This document shows, in pieces, positions 16,570-25,657 of a DNA stretch of 64,000 nucleotides. Each line of letters begins with the position of its first letter. Positions within the stretch are counted from its first letter, which is position 1. A model generated the notes under the pieces. It made no database searches. It saw only the letters and a list, made by a program, of their open reading frames with translations, and was not told the DNA's origin. The stretch is from Nocardia sp. NBC_00403 (GTDB lineage Bacteria; Actinomycetota; Actinomycetes; Mycobacteriales; Mycobacteriaceae). Location of the stretch: positions 3,348,001 to 3,412,000 of the forward strand of contig NZ_CP107939.1 in the NCBI RefSeq assembly GCF_036046055.1, read 5' to 3'. The translations under genes and the position numbers were made by a program.

Positions 16570-17498
16570 CCGTCAAATACATCAGCGAATATCAGGGCCA
16601 TCGTGAGAACGGTGGCCTGCGATGGGGTGTCGAGTCGATCTGCGCCGTGCTCACCGAGTTAGGCGTCGAAATCGCCCCATCGACCTATTACGAACACCGC
16701 AACCGGATCCCGACCGCACGGGAGCAGCGCGACGAGGAACTGAAAGTAGAGATCACACGGGTGCACACGCAGAACTACGGTGTCTACGGCGCGAGAAAGG
16801 TGTGGCTGCAACTCAATCGGGAACGGATCCGGGTCGCCCGCTGCACCGTGGAGCGGTTGATGCGCGAGCTGGGACTGCGTGGGGCGGTGCGGGGGCGGGT
16901 CAAACGCACCACGATCGCCGATCCGGCCGCGCCGCGGCCGGCGGATCTGGTGCAACGAAGATTCGCGCCCACGGCACCGAATCGGTTGTGGGTGGCCGAC
17001 ATAACCTATGTCCGGACGTGGTCGGGGTGGGTGTATGTCGCGTTCGTTGTCGATGCCTATGCCCGACGCATCCTGGGCTGGCGCACCGGAACGTCGATGA
17101 CCACCGCATTGGTGCTCGACGCGATCGAGCACGCCATCTGGACGCGCGAACGCGACGGCTGGGATGTGAAAGACGTTGTGCACCATACGGATAGGGGGTC
17201 GCGATACGCATCTATTGCGTTCAGTGAACGACTCGTCGACGCCGGGATCCACCCCTCGGTCGGAGCGGTCGGATCCTCCTATGACAACGCGCTCGCCGAG
17301 ACGATCAACGGTCTCTACAAGACCGAACTGATCAAACCACGCGGCCCCTGGCGCACGGTCGATCACGTCGAGTTGGCCACCGCCGAATGGGTGGATTGGT
17401 TCAATCACCGGCGGCTCTATCAACACTGCGGTGACATGCCGCCTGCCGCGATGGAGACCGCCTACTACTGTCAACAACCAGCCCCAGCAAACCGCTGA
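16530..17498 (+). CDS. IS3 transposase OrfB (DDE integrase core, via -1 frameshift)
   Basis: The catalytic half of the transposase, in the -1 frame relative to OrfA; the start given is the approximate entry point. It has the HTH_21-like segment (YGVYGARKVWLQLNRE), then the rve integrase core with D in WVADITYV, D in HHTDRGSRYAS and E in DNALAETINGLYKTELI, that is, a full DDE triad. It ends ATG-free of defects at 17498. The fusion product OrfAB is the expected active transposase. Confidence 0.88.
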   Translation, partial: DFLRGRTGPATALTVKYISEYQGHRENGGLRWGVESICAVLTELGVEIAPSTYYEHRNRIPTAREQRDEELKVEITRVHTQNYGVYGARKVWLQLNRERIRVARCTVERLMRELGLRGAVRGRVKRTTIADPAAPRPADLVQRRFAPTAPNRLWVADITYVRTWSGWVYVAFVVDAYARRILGWRTGTSMTTALVLDAIEHAIWTRERDGWDVKDVVHHTDRGSRYASIAFSERLVDAGIHPSVGAVGSSYDNALAETINGLYKTELIKPRGPWRTVDHVELATAEWVDWFNHRRLYQHCGDMPPAAMETAYYCQQPAPANR

Positions 17499-17796
17499 GC
17501 TGTCACACCCGTAAGTCTCCGGACTCGCCGGGGCGGTTCACACCGACACGCCGGTCGAGTGATGGCGAAATTCGCGACCAGAAACGGGCCGCAAGCGGCT
17601 CGACCGATGCCCGAATTCGCGATCAACTGACGCCAATTTTCACGACTGAAGCCACGCGGCCGGCGGCACCCAGAAAGGCGATGTATGCCGTTGGCGCGGT
17701 GAGGATTCCATTCAGCCCTACTACGGCGATCTCTACCTTCGAGAGCGGGGCTGCTGGTGGCCGAGGTGATCGAGGCGTTCCGCCACCGCGGGAAAC

Positions 17797-20700
17797 TCAG
17801 TCGCCGACGTGCACGTGGGCGGCCCACCTGGTCGGCACGGCTGGATAGGCGTTCCGCATGCGGCGCAACGTTTCGGTGAGCGCGGTGGCAGCCTCGGCCG
17901 TGTCGGCAGAACGGGTGCCGTGCGCAGTGAGCGCAGCGTAGACCGCCTCAGCGGTCTCGGTGCTGTCCGCGGTGTGCCACAGCGTGCCGATGACGCCGCG
18001 GAAGCCCGCGAGGTGGAACGCCGACGCCAGGTTCAGCGGCTCGTCCAGCAGTGCCGGGTCGGGGCCCGCGGTGTCGCACGCGGACAGGAACGCGAGCTGT
18101 GCCTGGGTGGTGCGCAGGTCGCGCACGAACGAGGGCACGAACATCCCGTCGCTGAGCATCAGTCCGCCCTGGTCGGGGTGCTTGGCCGAGCTGACCGCCC
18201 GGCCGTGGCAGGCGAAGTGGGCGATCGCGTGCTCGTGCAGGCCCTGCTCGATGGCCTCCGGGTCGGCGGCGGAGTCGATGAGCACAGTGGAGCCGGGCAG
18301 CAGCCCCGCCACCGCCTCGGCCTCGGCGCGGGCGCTCGGCAGCACGGGCACGCCTTTCCGCTCGCCCACGCCGACGACGAGCGCGGTGTGGCGGGCGTGC
18401 TGCGGCCGAGGCGTGGTCAACGTGTCGGCGAGCGCGGTCAGCGACGGCGTGTACGAGGAGACGACCCGGTCGAACACGGTCTGTCCCGCACCGTCGCGAT
18501 GCCTGCCCGCCGCGTGCAGTGGCAGCTGGGCCGTGATTCCGATCGGGCACCACCACAGCCGCGTCGTCGTGACCCGGTCCAGCACCGGCCCGGCCGTGGT
18601 GTCCCACAGCCATTCCAGCACGGCGTGCACGTCCAGTTGGGCCTGCTCGCGTCGGTCGAACGAGCACGCCGGGTCCTTCACATCGGCGAGGGCCGCTCGC
18701 AGCCGCCTGACCTGAGCGCGGGCGGCGGTCTCGGTCATCTGCCGTAGCGGCACAGCCTCGACGGGCTGCCAGTAGTCGGCGGGAACCACGAGCGCGGTGC
18801 CCGCGGCGCTGACGACCACCGCGGTGTGCCCGGCTGTGCGCGTGCGCAGGACTTCGAGGTTCGGCGGCGCCAGCAGATCCTCGAACCCCGGCACCGCCCG
18901 CGCTTCGGCGAGCAGCCGGTCCCGCCGCATCGCGTGCTGCCGGATCCGTTCGACGGCCTGTGGTCGCGGGTCCCAGTCTCGGGTGGACGTCCGGCCGTCG
19001 AACTCGACCTCGATGTGGAACTTCACGTCGGCGTACGCGTCGGCATCAGCCAGCTTGCGCTCGACCTCGCTGAGCTCCTCGGCCAGCTGCGGCCGTATCT
19101 CGCGCAGTCGTGCCCAGCCGCGGCGGATACCCCACGCGTCGCCGAACAGCACGCCGCGGCACTGTTCGACCAGCTCCAGCGCCCGGTCGAGCTGGCCCGA
19201 CCGCACCCCCGCGTCCACCACCCGGTCGGCGAGGCCGTCCAGCTGCCGCACGGCCTCCAGCCTGCGGTACCGCGGCAGCGCCCGGCTGACCGTCGCGGGG
19301 ATGGCGGCAATCACGCGTTCCTGCGCGTCCAGCCACGTCGCCGGGTCCGCTTCGGCGAGCATCGCGGCCTGGGCCTGTTCGCAGATCATCTGGTGCTGCG
19401 CGCTGGTGGCCGGGTGCGCGGAGACTGCCCGGTAGTGGGTGATCGCGAGCTGGCGCAGCTGGTCGGCACGCGGCCCGCCGAACATGGCGAGCTCACGCGC
19501 CGAGCGTGCGAGTGCGATCGCCCGCAACGGCCACCAGTGGTGGGATTGCGGTGTCAGATCGACGGCTCTCTCCGCGAGCTCGAGCGAATCCTCCAGCGCG
19601 TCGAGGTCGCCGCACTGCCGGTACCGGTGATACAGCACGTCGGCGATGGTGCTCTCGATCCGCGGAACGTCGGGGTGATCAGGACCCACCAGCGCGAGTG
19701 CGGCCCGGTAGGCGCGTTCGGCCTCGCGGAACGGTTCCGCGTCTGTCACGTTCGTGTTGACCGCCTGGGTCTGCACGGCGCCGGCGTAGTTGTAGAGCAT
19801 GCCGATCCGGCGTACATCGTCCGCCGGGATGGTGGCCACGGCGGACGCGCCCGCGTCGACAGCTTTGGTGAACATATCGTGGTCACCGGCCTCGGCCACC
19901 TTCTCCGCCGCCCTGGACAGCGTCGACCAGCGCAACGGGAGGTTCGAGTCGCCGGGTGGGGTCAGCGCGACGGCCTCCTCGGCGACGGTGACGGCCTCCT
20001 GGCCCGCCGCGGGGTTGCCGCCGACTTGGAACTGCATGATCAGCGCGGACGCCAGTGTGGAGAGCCGAAGTGCACGCTGGCCATGGTCTGTGGTCGGCAG
20101 GTCCAGCGCGGTGCGGGCGGCGGCGACCGCCTGCTTCGCCTCGTCGCGGGAGCCGGTCCACATGGCGGCGGTCGTCGCGGAGTGGGCGAGTGCCGTCAGC
20201 AGCTCCGCCCGGCCTGCGTCGTCCGGTGACGTGGTGAGTAGCGCTTCGGTCACCGTGTCGTAGACGAGCGCAATCGCATCCGTGTCGCCGCCGATCTCCC
20301 AGAGGTCGTCGTGCGCGTGGTAGAGGTCCAGCAGCGCGTCCAGTCGGCCGTCATGGTCCAGCGGCAGCCCGATGGCGAGCACCCACGCCTGGTCACGTCG
20401 CTGCACGAGCACATCAAGCGTGATCGACTGCTGCTGCAGGCTCCCGACCAGGTCGTACTGCGTCTGGAGAGCGTGGGGATCGCGATGGCATGTCATCAGG
20501 AACCGCGCTATTTCGGGACCGATCCGGCTGCTTACCTCTTGCTCGAGTTGCCGGAGCGCGGGCACGGTAGCCGTGTTGCCGAAGTCCCGCTCCAACGCGT
20601 CGGCGAGGTCACGGCATGCGACCAGCGCACCTGCCAGGTGGATGGGCGCCCCGCCGTCCGCGTAGAGATCGGACTGGTACTGGGCGAGCTCGAGCACGAC

Positions 20701-21339
20701 GTCGCGCCAGACCGGGCGTTCCCGCAGCGCCAGCTGAGCAGCGGCCCGGTAGTCGGCGAGGATCTTCCCCGGCCGCCTGCCTGCGTTCACCTGTGCTCGG
20801 GCGCGGTCGACCAGCCTGCGGGCGCGTTGCGGATCGTCGCGGGGTGTGTGGGCGATCATCCAGTTCAGCGCGTTGAGGACGATCTCGCGGTAGGCGTCCG
20901 TACCGTCGTGCTCGTCGAGCATGAGCAGCAACGTGGCGTGGTCGGCGGTGAGCGCGGCCTTCATTCGCTCGTCGTCCAGCGCGTTCATCAACGTCGTGTA
21001 GGCGTTCGCGAGCAGCGCCAGCGACTCGCGGTCTTGGTAGTCCTGGAACTCCTCGCGTGCCTCGTCCAGCGCCCGGTACTGCGGCATGGCGGTGACGCGC
21101 GCGACCGTGGGATCACCCGGACTGTCGGCGAGGGCGGCCGCGATCTCCCGGTCGACCAGGCCGGTGAACCCGCTCTGCGCCTGGAACCGGTGCCAGTGCG
21201 CTTGGGCGAGGTGCGGCAGCAGGTGCCGAGGGCACTGCTGCGGTGGCGGCAGGCCGGCGGCGAGCAGTGCGCCGACGTCACCGGTGTACTCGAAGTTCTC
21301 GACCACCAACCGGACGTCGTCGTACACGTGCAGCCCCAA
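17797..21339 (-). CDS. TPR-CHAT protease
   Basis: A 1180-residue protein. Residues about 1-330 are helical without a clear family. Residues about 340-760 contain TPR-like helical repeats (for example EAERAYRAALALVGPDHPDV and SLELAERAVDLTP). The last ~330 residues form a CHAT caspase-like domain with both catalytic elements: His in IAHFACHGRA near 1041 and Cys in AFLSACDTAG near 1086. CHAT proteins cut partner proteins after activation and are used in prokaryotic conflict systems (separase-like, type III-E CRISPR partner, gasdermin activators). No gasdermin or CRISPR gene is here. It diverges from two small genes that are its probable partners. A 62-bp part (18644-18705) recurs at 23770. Confidence 0.9.
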   Translation of the reverse strand: MGLHVYDDVRLVVENFEYTGDVGALLAAGLPPPQQCPRHLLPHLAQAHWHRFQAQSGFTGLVDREIAAALADSPGDPTVARVTAMPQYRALDEAREEFQDYQDRESLALLANAYTTLMNALDDERMKAALTADHATLLLMLDEHDGTDAYREIVLNALNWMIAHTPRDDPQRARRLVDRARAQVNAGRRPGKILADYRAAAQLALRERPVWRDVVLELAQYQSDLYADGGAPIHLAGALVACRDLADALERDFGNTATVPALRQLEQEVSSRIGPEIARFLMTCHRDPHALQTQYDLVGSLQQQSITLDVLVQRRDQAWVLAIGLPLDHDGRLDALLDLYHAHDDLWEIGGDTDAIALVYDTVTEALLTTSPDDAGRAELLTALAHSATTAAMWTGSRDEAKQAVAAARTALDLPTTDHGQRALRLSTLASALIMQFQVGGNPAAGQEAVTVAEEAVALTPPGDSNLPLRWSTLSRAAEKVAEAGDHDMFTKAVDAGASAVATIPADDVRRIGMLYNYAGAVQTQAVNTNVTDAEPFREAERAYRAALALVGPDHPDVPRIESTIADVLYHRYRQCGDLDALEDSLELAERAVDLTPQSHHWWPLRAIALARSARELAMFGGPRADQLRQLAITHYRAVSAHPATSAQHQMICEQAQAAMLAEADPATWLDAQERVIAAIPATVSRALPRYRRLEAVRQLDGLADRVVDAGVRSGQLDRALELVEQCRGVLFGDAWGIRRGWARLREIRPQLAEELSEVERKLADADAYADVKFHIEVEFDGRTSTRDWDPRPQAVERIRQHAMRRDRLLAEARAVPGFEDLLAPPNLEVLRTRTAGHTAVVVSAAGTALVVPADYWQPVEAVPLRQMTETAARAQVRRLRAALADVKDPACSFDRREQAQLDVHAVLEWLWDTTAGPVLDRVTTTRLWWCPIGITAQLPLHAAGRHRDGAGQTVFDRVVSSYTPSLTALADTLTTPRPQHARHTALVVGVGERKGVPVLPSARAEAEAVAGLLPGSTVLIDSAADPEAIEQGLHEHAIAHFACHGRAVSSAKHPDQGGLMLSDGMFVPSFVRDLRTTQAQLAFLSACDTAGPDPALLDEPLNLASAFHLAGFRGVIGTLWHTADSTETAEAVYAALTAHGTRSADTAEAATALTETLRRMRNAYPAVPTRWAAHVHVGD

Positions 21340-21397
21340 TCCCTTTCAGTCCACGGTAGCGTGATCTGGTTGGCGGAGAAGGAGGTTCGGAGTCGGC

Positions 21398-21754
21398 ATG
21401 GCACCAACGACGGGTCCGCGGGTCGAAGTCCTGTGCGCACAGGCTGGAGAGGCGCTGGCCGAACGCGCTTCCCGCTACGGCGTCGCGGACGTGCTGGCCA
21501 GAATCGTCGCGGCGGCCGAGCGGGGCGAAGTGTCCGAAGCAGACCTCGACCTGCTCGACAGTGCCTTCGCCCGGCACGGCATCGACAACCTGACGCGGGC
21601 GCACCGCGGCTTCGAGTCGTGGAAGGGAGCGCGGGGCGTCGTGGTCACCGCATGGGTGTGCCCCACGAGTGCGTGTACGCGTGCCGCGACCGGCGAACGT
21701 CCGTTCTGCAGGCTTTCCGCGCGGCCGTTCCGCGAGACCAGGATCGACCTGTGA
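21398..21754 (+). CDS. Small protein with cysteine-bearing C-terminus, CHAT-locus partner
   Basis: A 118-residue protein, helical in residues 8-75 (VLCAQAGEALAERASRYG, ADVLARIVAAAERGEVSEAD), with a C-terminal WVCPTSACTRAATGERPFC segment whose three cysteines could bind zinc. GAAGGAGG precedes the ATG at 21398. The start lies 58 bases from the divergent CHAT gene, and the stop overlaps the next gene (GTGA). The helical N-terminus is the size of the effector-associated or adaptor domains found in CHAT/vWA/MoxR conflict systems; that assignment is an inference from size, position and the Cys motif. Confidence 0.72.
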   Translation: MAPTTGPRVEVLCAQAGEALAERASRYGVADVLARIVAAAERGEVSEADLDLLDSAFARHGIDNLTRAHRGFESWKGARGVVVTAWVCPTSACTRAATGERPFCRLSARPFRETRIDL

Positions 21755-22626
21755 ACGCGTTTCTCACCGAGCTCGGCAAGAACCTGGCTACCCGCTGGGC
21801 TTCCGCGATCGCGCTGCCCGCCGCGGTGTTCGTGGCCGTTGTGGTTGTGGCGGTCGTGCTCGGGCCCTCTCACGCACTCGATTTCAACCTGTTGCGGACG
21901 CGAATGACAGCGGTGTCGACCGGGCCCGCGCTGGTGTGGGCCGCGGCGGCCTTCCTCGCTGCGACCGCCGTGGTGGGGTTGGCGATGACCGCGCTCGGCG
22001 GCGTCGTGATCGCCGCGTGGGGAGCGACAGGCACGGGTGCCGGCCGGCCGTTCGTCGCGCTGCGCCACCGCCGTTGGCGGCGTGCGGCGGCGCAGGCGGA
22101 CGCCGCGGTCAAGGCGGTGCTGGTCGACCGATCGAACCGGCGAGCCAAGAGCAAAGCGCGTCGGGCCGTGCTGCGGCGCGACGCGATCTCCGAGATCGAA
22201 CCGGCATGCCCAACGTGGGCGGGCGACCGGCTGCGGACCGTGGACGATCGTGTCAGCCGTGGCACGGGACTCGACCTGACCACGACGTGGCCGCGGCTGT
22301 GGCTGGTGCTGCCCGACGCGGCGCGGATCGAGGTGACGATGGTCCAGGAACGGTGTGCCTCCGCCGCCCGCACCCCGGTGTGGGGCTTGGCCTATCTGGC
22401 AGTCGGTGTGTACTGGTGGCCGGCGCTCGTGTCGGGGGTGTGCGCGTTGCTGGTGTCACGCCGCCGGATTCGCCGTGCGGTGGGGGTATACGCGGACCTC
22501 GTGGAGGCCTCGGTCGACCTGTACGCCCGGGACGTCGCCAACCAGCTCGGGTTCGAGCTGACGGGCAGGTTGACACCGGCGATCGGCGAGCAGTTGACCG
22601 AGGTGCTGCAGAAACGGCCTAGGTAG
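21751..22626 (+). CDS. Membrane protein, CHAT-locus partner
   Basis: A 291-residue membrane protein starting at GTG 21751, coupled to the 118-residue gene through GTGA. Hydrophobic segments lie at about residues 18-40, 54-88 (probably two passes) and 213-236. Between them is a soluble, strongly basic region of about 120 residues (FVALRHRRWRRAAAQADAA, RSNRRAKSKARRAVLRRD). No known family. As the only membrane protein of the locus it is a candidate target or pore component for the CHAT protease, or an anchor; this is inference from context. Confidence 0.72.
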   Translation: MNAFLTELGKNLATRWASAIALPAAVFVAVVVVAVVLGPSHALDFNLLRTRMTAVSTGPALVWAAAAFLAATAVVGLAMTALGGVVIAAWGATGTGAGRPFVALRHRRWRRAAAQADAAVKAVLVDRSNRRAKSKARRAVLRRDAISEIEPACPTWAGDRLRTVDDRVSRGTGLDLTTTWPRLWLVLPDAARIEVTMVQERCASAARTPVWGLAYLAVGVYWWPALVSGVCALLVSRRRIRRAVGVYADLVEASVDLYARDVANQLGFELTGRLTPAIGEQLTEVLQKRPR

Positions 22627-22956
22627 CTGGGCAGCGGTTCTCATGGCCGCTGTCTCCGCTCACGATTACGCTCGAATAGGGCGATTTCGGTACGGCGAGA
22701 CCAGTGGGTTGCACGGCTTCGCGGTTCGGCATGGACGGGATTCCTTTCGGGGAGGGATTCTCGGTCTTTAGGTGAGCCCCGGCTTCCTTTCGAATGATGC
22801 CTCGCGGGCGAGGGTTATATCCCGGTCAGGGTTGTCCCGAATATGTGCGGTCCTGGCCACAGGCCGGGTATTCCCGGTGGCGGGAGAGCTGGTGACCGCT
22901 GGCTCGGCAGGATGTGGGGTGTTGGATCACTGATCTACTCGGAGGAGGTATCAAAC
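22627..22956. other. Intergenic stretch, probable promoter region of the DUF6928 gene
   Basis: No gene or strong repeat is seen. The last bases (GGAGGAGG at 22941-22948) are an excellent ribosome-binding site for the GTG at 22957. Confidence 0.5.
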
Positions 22957-23715
22957 GTGGGAGCCAAGACTGCATTGATCGCATACTCCGACGGTGATTT
23001 GGTTGCGGCGCTGCGGGATGCCGTCGGCACCGATGCGGACAGAACTGATGCGTTCGTCGAGCTGATCCGGCCGGGTCTGACCCGCACGCTGATTGGACGG
23101 GAAACGCTGCTCGAGTGCACATATCCCCCGGAAGGCATCGTATACGCGGCGAGTATGCCAGGCGTGGACATTGCCTGTGGTTGGCAGCTGGTCGGCGAAT
23201 ACCCGTCCGAGCTCCCTGCTCATCTGGTCGCTGCGAGCGCGGGTCGGCGTCTGGTTCTGCATGCGATGCACAGCGTCGTGGATTTTCTGGCGTTCGCGGT
23301 GTGGGAGGACTGCCGGCTTGTCCGGTCTCTCAGTCTGTCTCCCGGTAGCGGGATCATGGAGAATATCGGTGAACCATTCACGTTCGAGGCACCCTACTGG
23401 GCCGGATACCGCACCGTGGAGCCCGAACCAGGGTGGACCGATCGGCCACCGTACCCTCTGCCGTTTCACCCGTTGGCCCTCGGAGAGGACGCGTTACAGG
23501 CGTTGTTCGGATTCGTGCTCGAAGGCATGCCCAGTCCCGAGGACATCGATGCCGACCGGATCGAGGTACTGGGCTTCCGGGTCCTTGCCCCGCAAGAAGA
23601 AGCCGCCCGGGAAGCCGCACGCCGTGCAGTGGCGAAGAAGATGGTGGGCACGCCTCGGTTCTACAAGTCCCGCCCCGACGGCTCCCGCATGGAGGTCGAT
23701 CCGCTGGGGCGGTGA
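22957..23715 (+). CDS. DUF6928 family protein
   Basis: A 252-residue protein from GTG 22957, selected because GGAGGAGG lies eight bases upstream and because family members begin with GAKTALxAYxDGD, as seen here (VGAKTALIAYSDGDL). Further family motifs are YPPEGIVYAASMPGVDIACG, PAHLVAASAGRRLVLHAMHS, VVDFLAFAVWEDCRLVRSLS, IMENIGEP and PLPFHPLALGEDALQALFGF. The family is widespread in actinobacteria without a proven function. It is soluble and has no partner in an operon, although it sits directly after the CHAT locus. Confidence 0.8.
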   Translation: MGAKTALIAYSDGDLVAALRDAVGTDADRTDAFVELIRPGLTRTLIGRETLLECTYPPEGIVYAASMPGVDIACGWQLVGEYPSELPAHLVAASAGRRLVLHAMHSVVDFLAFAVWEDCRLVRSLSLSPGSGIMENIGEPFTFEAPYWAGYRTVEPEPGWTDRPPYPLPFHPLALGEDALQALFGFVLEGMPSPEDIDADRIEVLGFRVLAPQEEAAREAARRAVAKKMVGTPRFYKSRPDGSRMEVDPLGR

Positions 23716-23769
23716 CAGTCACTCCCGACCGTGTCTCCGCCCGCCGCATCCGCTTTCGCGACCTCGGCT

Positions 23770-23831
23770 TGCTCGCGTCGATCGAACGAGCACGCCGGGT
23801 CCTTCACGTCGGCGAGGGCCGCTTGCAGCCG
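23770..23831. repeat. 62-bp fragment duplicated from the CHAT gene
   Basis: Matches 18644-18705 inside the CHAT gene with three mismatches in 62 bases, in the same orientation. On the minus strand it encodes ALADVKDPACSFDRREQA, as the CHAT protein does. It lies between the DUF6928 gene and the amidase and has no open frame of its own on that strand beyond the match. It is probably a relic of a second CHAT gene or of a recombination event. Confidence 0.8.
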
Positions 23832-23853
23832 GCTTTTGTGGCACTGTGGCGTC

Positions 23854-24663
23854 GTGGGATATCGATACTGGAAGGTAGCTGCGGGGATCAGCGTATGGTG
23901 CGTGCTGCTCGTCGGATGCGCGCACGACTCGGCGACTGCGCGCCCGAGCAAGCCGACCACCAGCGCAGCGCCGGAGTCGGCTGCTGGTTCGCCCGATGCC
24001 TCGACAGTCCCCGTCGCCGACGACCGTGTCGTGGTGCTGGATCCTGGTCACAACGGCGGCAATGGCGCGCATCCCGGGGTGATCAATCAGCAGGTCCCGG
24101 ATGGTCGGGGGAGGACCAAACCGTGCAATACGACGGGGACGTCGGCGAACGACGGGTATACCGAGCACGAGTTCAATTGGGATGTCGCGACATTGGTGCG
24201 TGACGCGCTCGTCGCTCGCGGTATCCGCGTCGTGATGACGCGGCCCGACGATGCCGGTGTCGGGCCGTGCATCGGAGAACGTGCCGCCATCGGAAACAGC
24301 AGTGGGGCAGCGGCGGTAGTGTCGATTCACGCGGATGGCGCGGCCGCCGGCGCGCACGGTTTCCATGTCGCGTACTCCTCGCCGCCGCTGAATCCAGCCC
24401 AAGGTGAACCGTCGATTCGGCTGGCGACGACGTTGCGCGACACCATGGTCGGTTTCGGATTCGTCACCTCGACCTACATCGGCTCCGACGGGCTGAACCC
24501 CCGCGCGGACCTGGCGGGCCTCAACTTCTCCGAACGCCCGGTGGCGCTGGTGGAGTGTGGAAACATGCGCGATCCCGGTGATGCGGCATTGCTCGAATCA
24601 CCTGACGGGCGCGCGAAATTCGCCGATGCCATCGCGGCTGCGATCGTCGCCTATCTCGGGTAG
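23854..24663 (+). CDS. N-acetylmuramoyl-L-alanine amidase lipoprotein (Amidase_3)
   Basis: A 269-residue zinc amidase that cleaves the bond between muramic acid and the peptide stem. From GTG 23854 there is a lipoprotein signal ending LLVGC (Cys near residue 21), a Ser/Thr/Pro-rich linker, then the Amidase_3 domain: VVVLDPGHNGGN (zinc His), YTEHEFNWDVA (zinc Glu), VVSIHADGA (zinc His) and VALVECGNMRDPGDA (catalytic Glu). It resembles the mycobacterial Rv3717/Ami-type single-domain enzymes but carries a lipobox. The start has no obvious ribosome-binding site. The upstream sequence is the CHAT-fragment repeat. Confidence 0.88.
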   Translation: MGYRYWKVAAGISVWCVLLVGCAHDSATARPSKPTTSAAPESAAGSPDASTVPVADDRVVVLDPGHNGGNGAHPGVINQQVPDGRGRTKPCNTTGTSANDGYTEHEFNWDVATLVRDALVARGIRVVMTRPDDAGVGPCIGERAAIGNSSGAAAVVSIHADGAAAGAHGFHVAYSSPPLNPAQGEPSIRLATTLRDTMVGFGFVTSTYIGSDGLNPRADLAGLNFSERPVALVECGNMRDPGDAALLESPDGRAKFADAIAAAIVAYLG

Positions 24664-24692
24664 TGCCGATGAATCATGGTGGAGTGCAAGCC

Positions 24693-25586
24693 TTATCGCA
24701 GTAGTGCGTCGGCGGCTGCGGCGATAGCGGTGGCGATGCTGCTCAGCGCGGGGGACTCGAGCCGCCACTGCTGCCAGTAGAGCGGGACATCGATATAGGA
24801 GTCGCCGTCGATGGGCACCAACCGGCCTGCGGCTTGATCCGCCTGGGTTTGCAGGTCAGGAAGCATGCCCCAGCCGAGCCCGCTGCGAACGGCGTCGCCG
24901 AAGCCGGTCGAGGAGGGGATGTAGTGGCGGGGCGGGTCGATGGGCTGTCTGCTGCGTCGTCGCATGTGCCGGTCCTGCAGGTCGTCCTTGCGGTCGAAGA
25001 GGACGACCGGCGCCACCGCGTAGGTCTTGGCGGTGGCACCGTCACCGAACCAGGTTCGGGCGAAGTCGGGGTTGGCCATCGGCCGGTAGCGCATCGCGCC
25101 GAGCCGTTCGACCTTGCAGCCTTGCACCGCCGCCGCAGTGGCGGTGATCGCCGCCATGACCGTCCCGTCGCGCAGCAGCCGGGTGGTGTGCTCCTCGTCT
25201 TCGCGGTGGATCTCGAAACACACGCCGGACGATGCCCGGCTCAGCGCGGGCATCACCCAGGTCTCCAACGAATCGGCGTTGACCGCGATCGGCAGCCGAA
25301 TCGGCCGATCGATACTGAGCTCCTGACCGGTGTCGCCCAATTCGCGGGCGGTGTCACCGGCGAGCAGTTCGATCTGCCTGGCCAGCCGTAGCACCGCCAA
25401 TCCGGATTCGGTGGCGCGCACGGGCTTGGTGCGCTGCAACAGGATGCGACCCGCCGCATCCTCCAGCGCTTTGATCCGCTGGCTGATCGCCGAGGGGGTG
25501 ACCCGCAGGCTGCGCGCGGCGGCGTCGAAGGTGCCCTCGGTGACGGCCGCGTTGAGGGCACGGAGCTGGTCGAGCTGGAGGTCCAT
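24693..25586 (-). CDS. lysG: LysR-family regulator LysG/ArgP
   Basis: A 297-residue LysR protein of the ArgP/LysG group: N-terminal winged HTH (LDQLRALNAAVTEGTFDAAA, LRVTPSAISQRIKALE) and a typical effector domain, with WVMPAL and MLPDLQ in the expected places. LysG activates the lysine/arginine exporter gene lysE when basic amino acids accumulate. Here it is divergent from lysE across 71 bases, the classical arrangement, so the function is well supported by context. Confidence 0.92.
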   Translation of the reverse strand: MDLQLDQLRALNAAVTEGTFDAAARSLRVTPSAISQRIKALEDAAGRILLQRTKPVRATESGLAVLRLARQIELLAGDTARELGDTGQELSIDRPIRLPIAVNADSLETWVMPALSRASSGVCFEIHREDEEHTTRLLRDGTVMAAITATAAAVQGCKVERLGAMRYRPMANPDFARTWFGDGATAKTYAVAPVVLFDRKDDLQDRHMRRRSRQPIDPPRHYIPSSTGFGDAVRSGLGWGMLPDLQTQADQAAGRLVPIDGDSYIDVPLYWQQWRLESPALSSIATAIAAAADALLR

Positions 25587-25657
25587 TAAGAAATGGTAAA
25601 GGTACGTGAGAATCTTTAGCTGGTCTTGCCTCGATTGCCCGCCTAACGTCGGCGGAC

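Larger units (their letters stand above)
16197..17540 (+). mobile_element. IS3-family insertion sequence
   Basis: A 1344-bp element with inverted ends starting TGAA. The inner 21 bases of the two ends (16205-16225 and 17513-17533) match with two mismatches, while the outermost few differ by a one-base gap in a C-run. It holds two overlapping frames typical of IS3 (OrfA, and OrfB by -1 frameshift). No target-site duplication is visible (GCCG on the left, CACC on the right), suggesting that one flank was later deleted. It interrupts a RidA-type gene. Both frames look intact, so it may be active. Confidence 0.9.

Noticed and set aside
17541..17796. Missing 5' half of the RidA gene to the right of the IS
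   Set aside because: No frame on the minus strand here resembles a RidA N-terminus.
20311..21750. Long forward open frame antisense to the CHAT gene, leading into the membrane protein
   Set aside because: It mirrors the codon structure of the minus-strand CHAT gene. The real gene starts at GTG 21751, which overlaps the upstream stop.
21753..21762. Another AACGCGTT KstR-like core
   Set aside because: It lies inside the coding sequence of the membrane protein, and the outer bases do not fit the palindrome. The same holds for a partial match near 45996.
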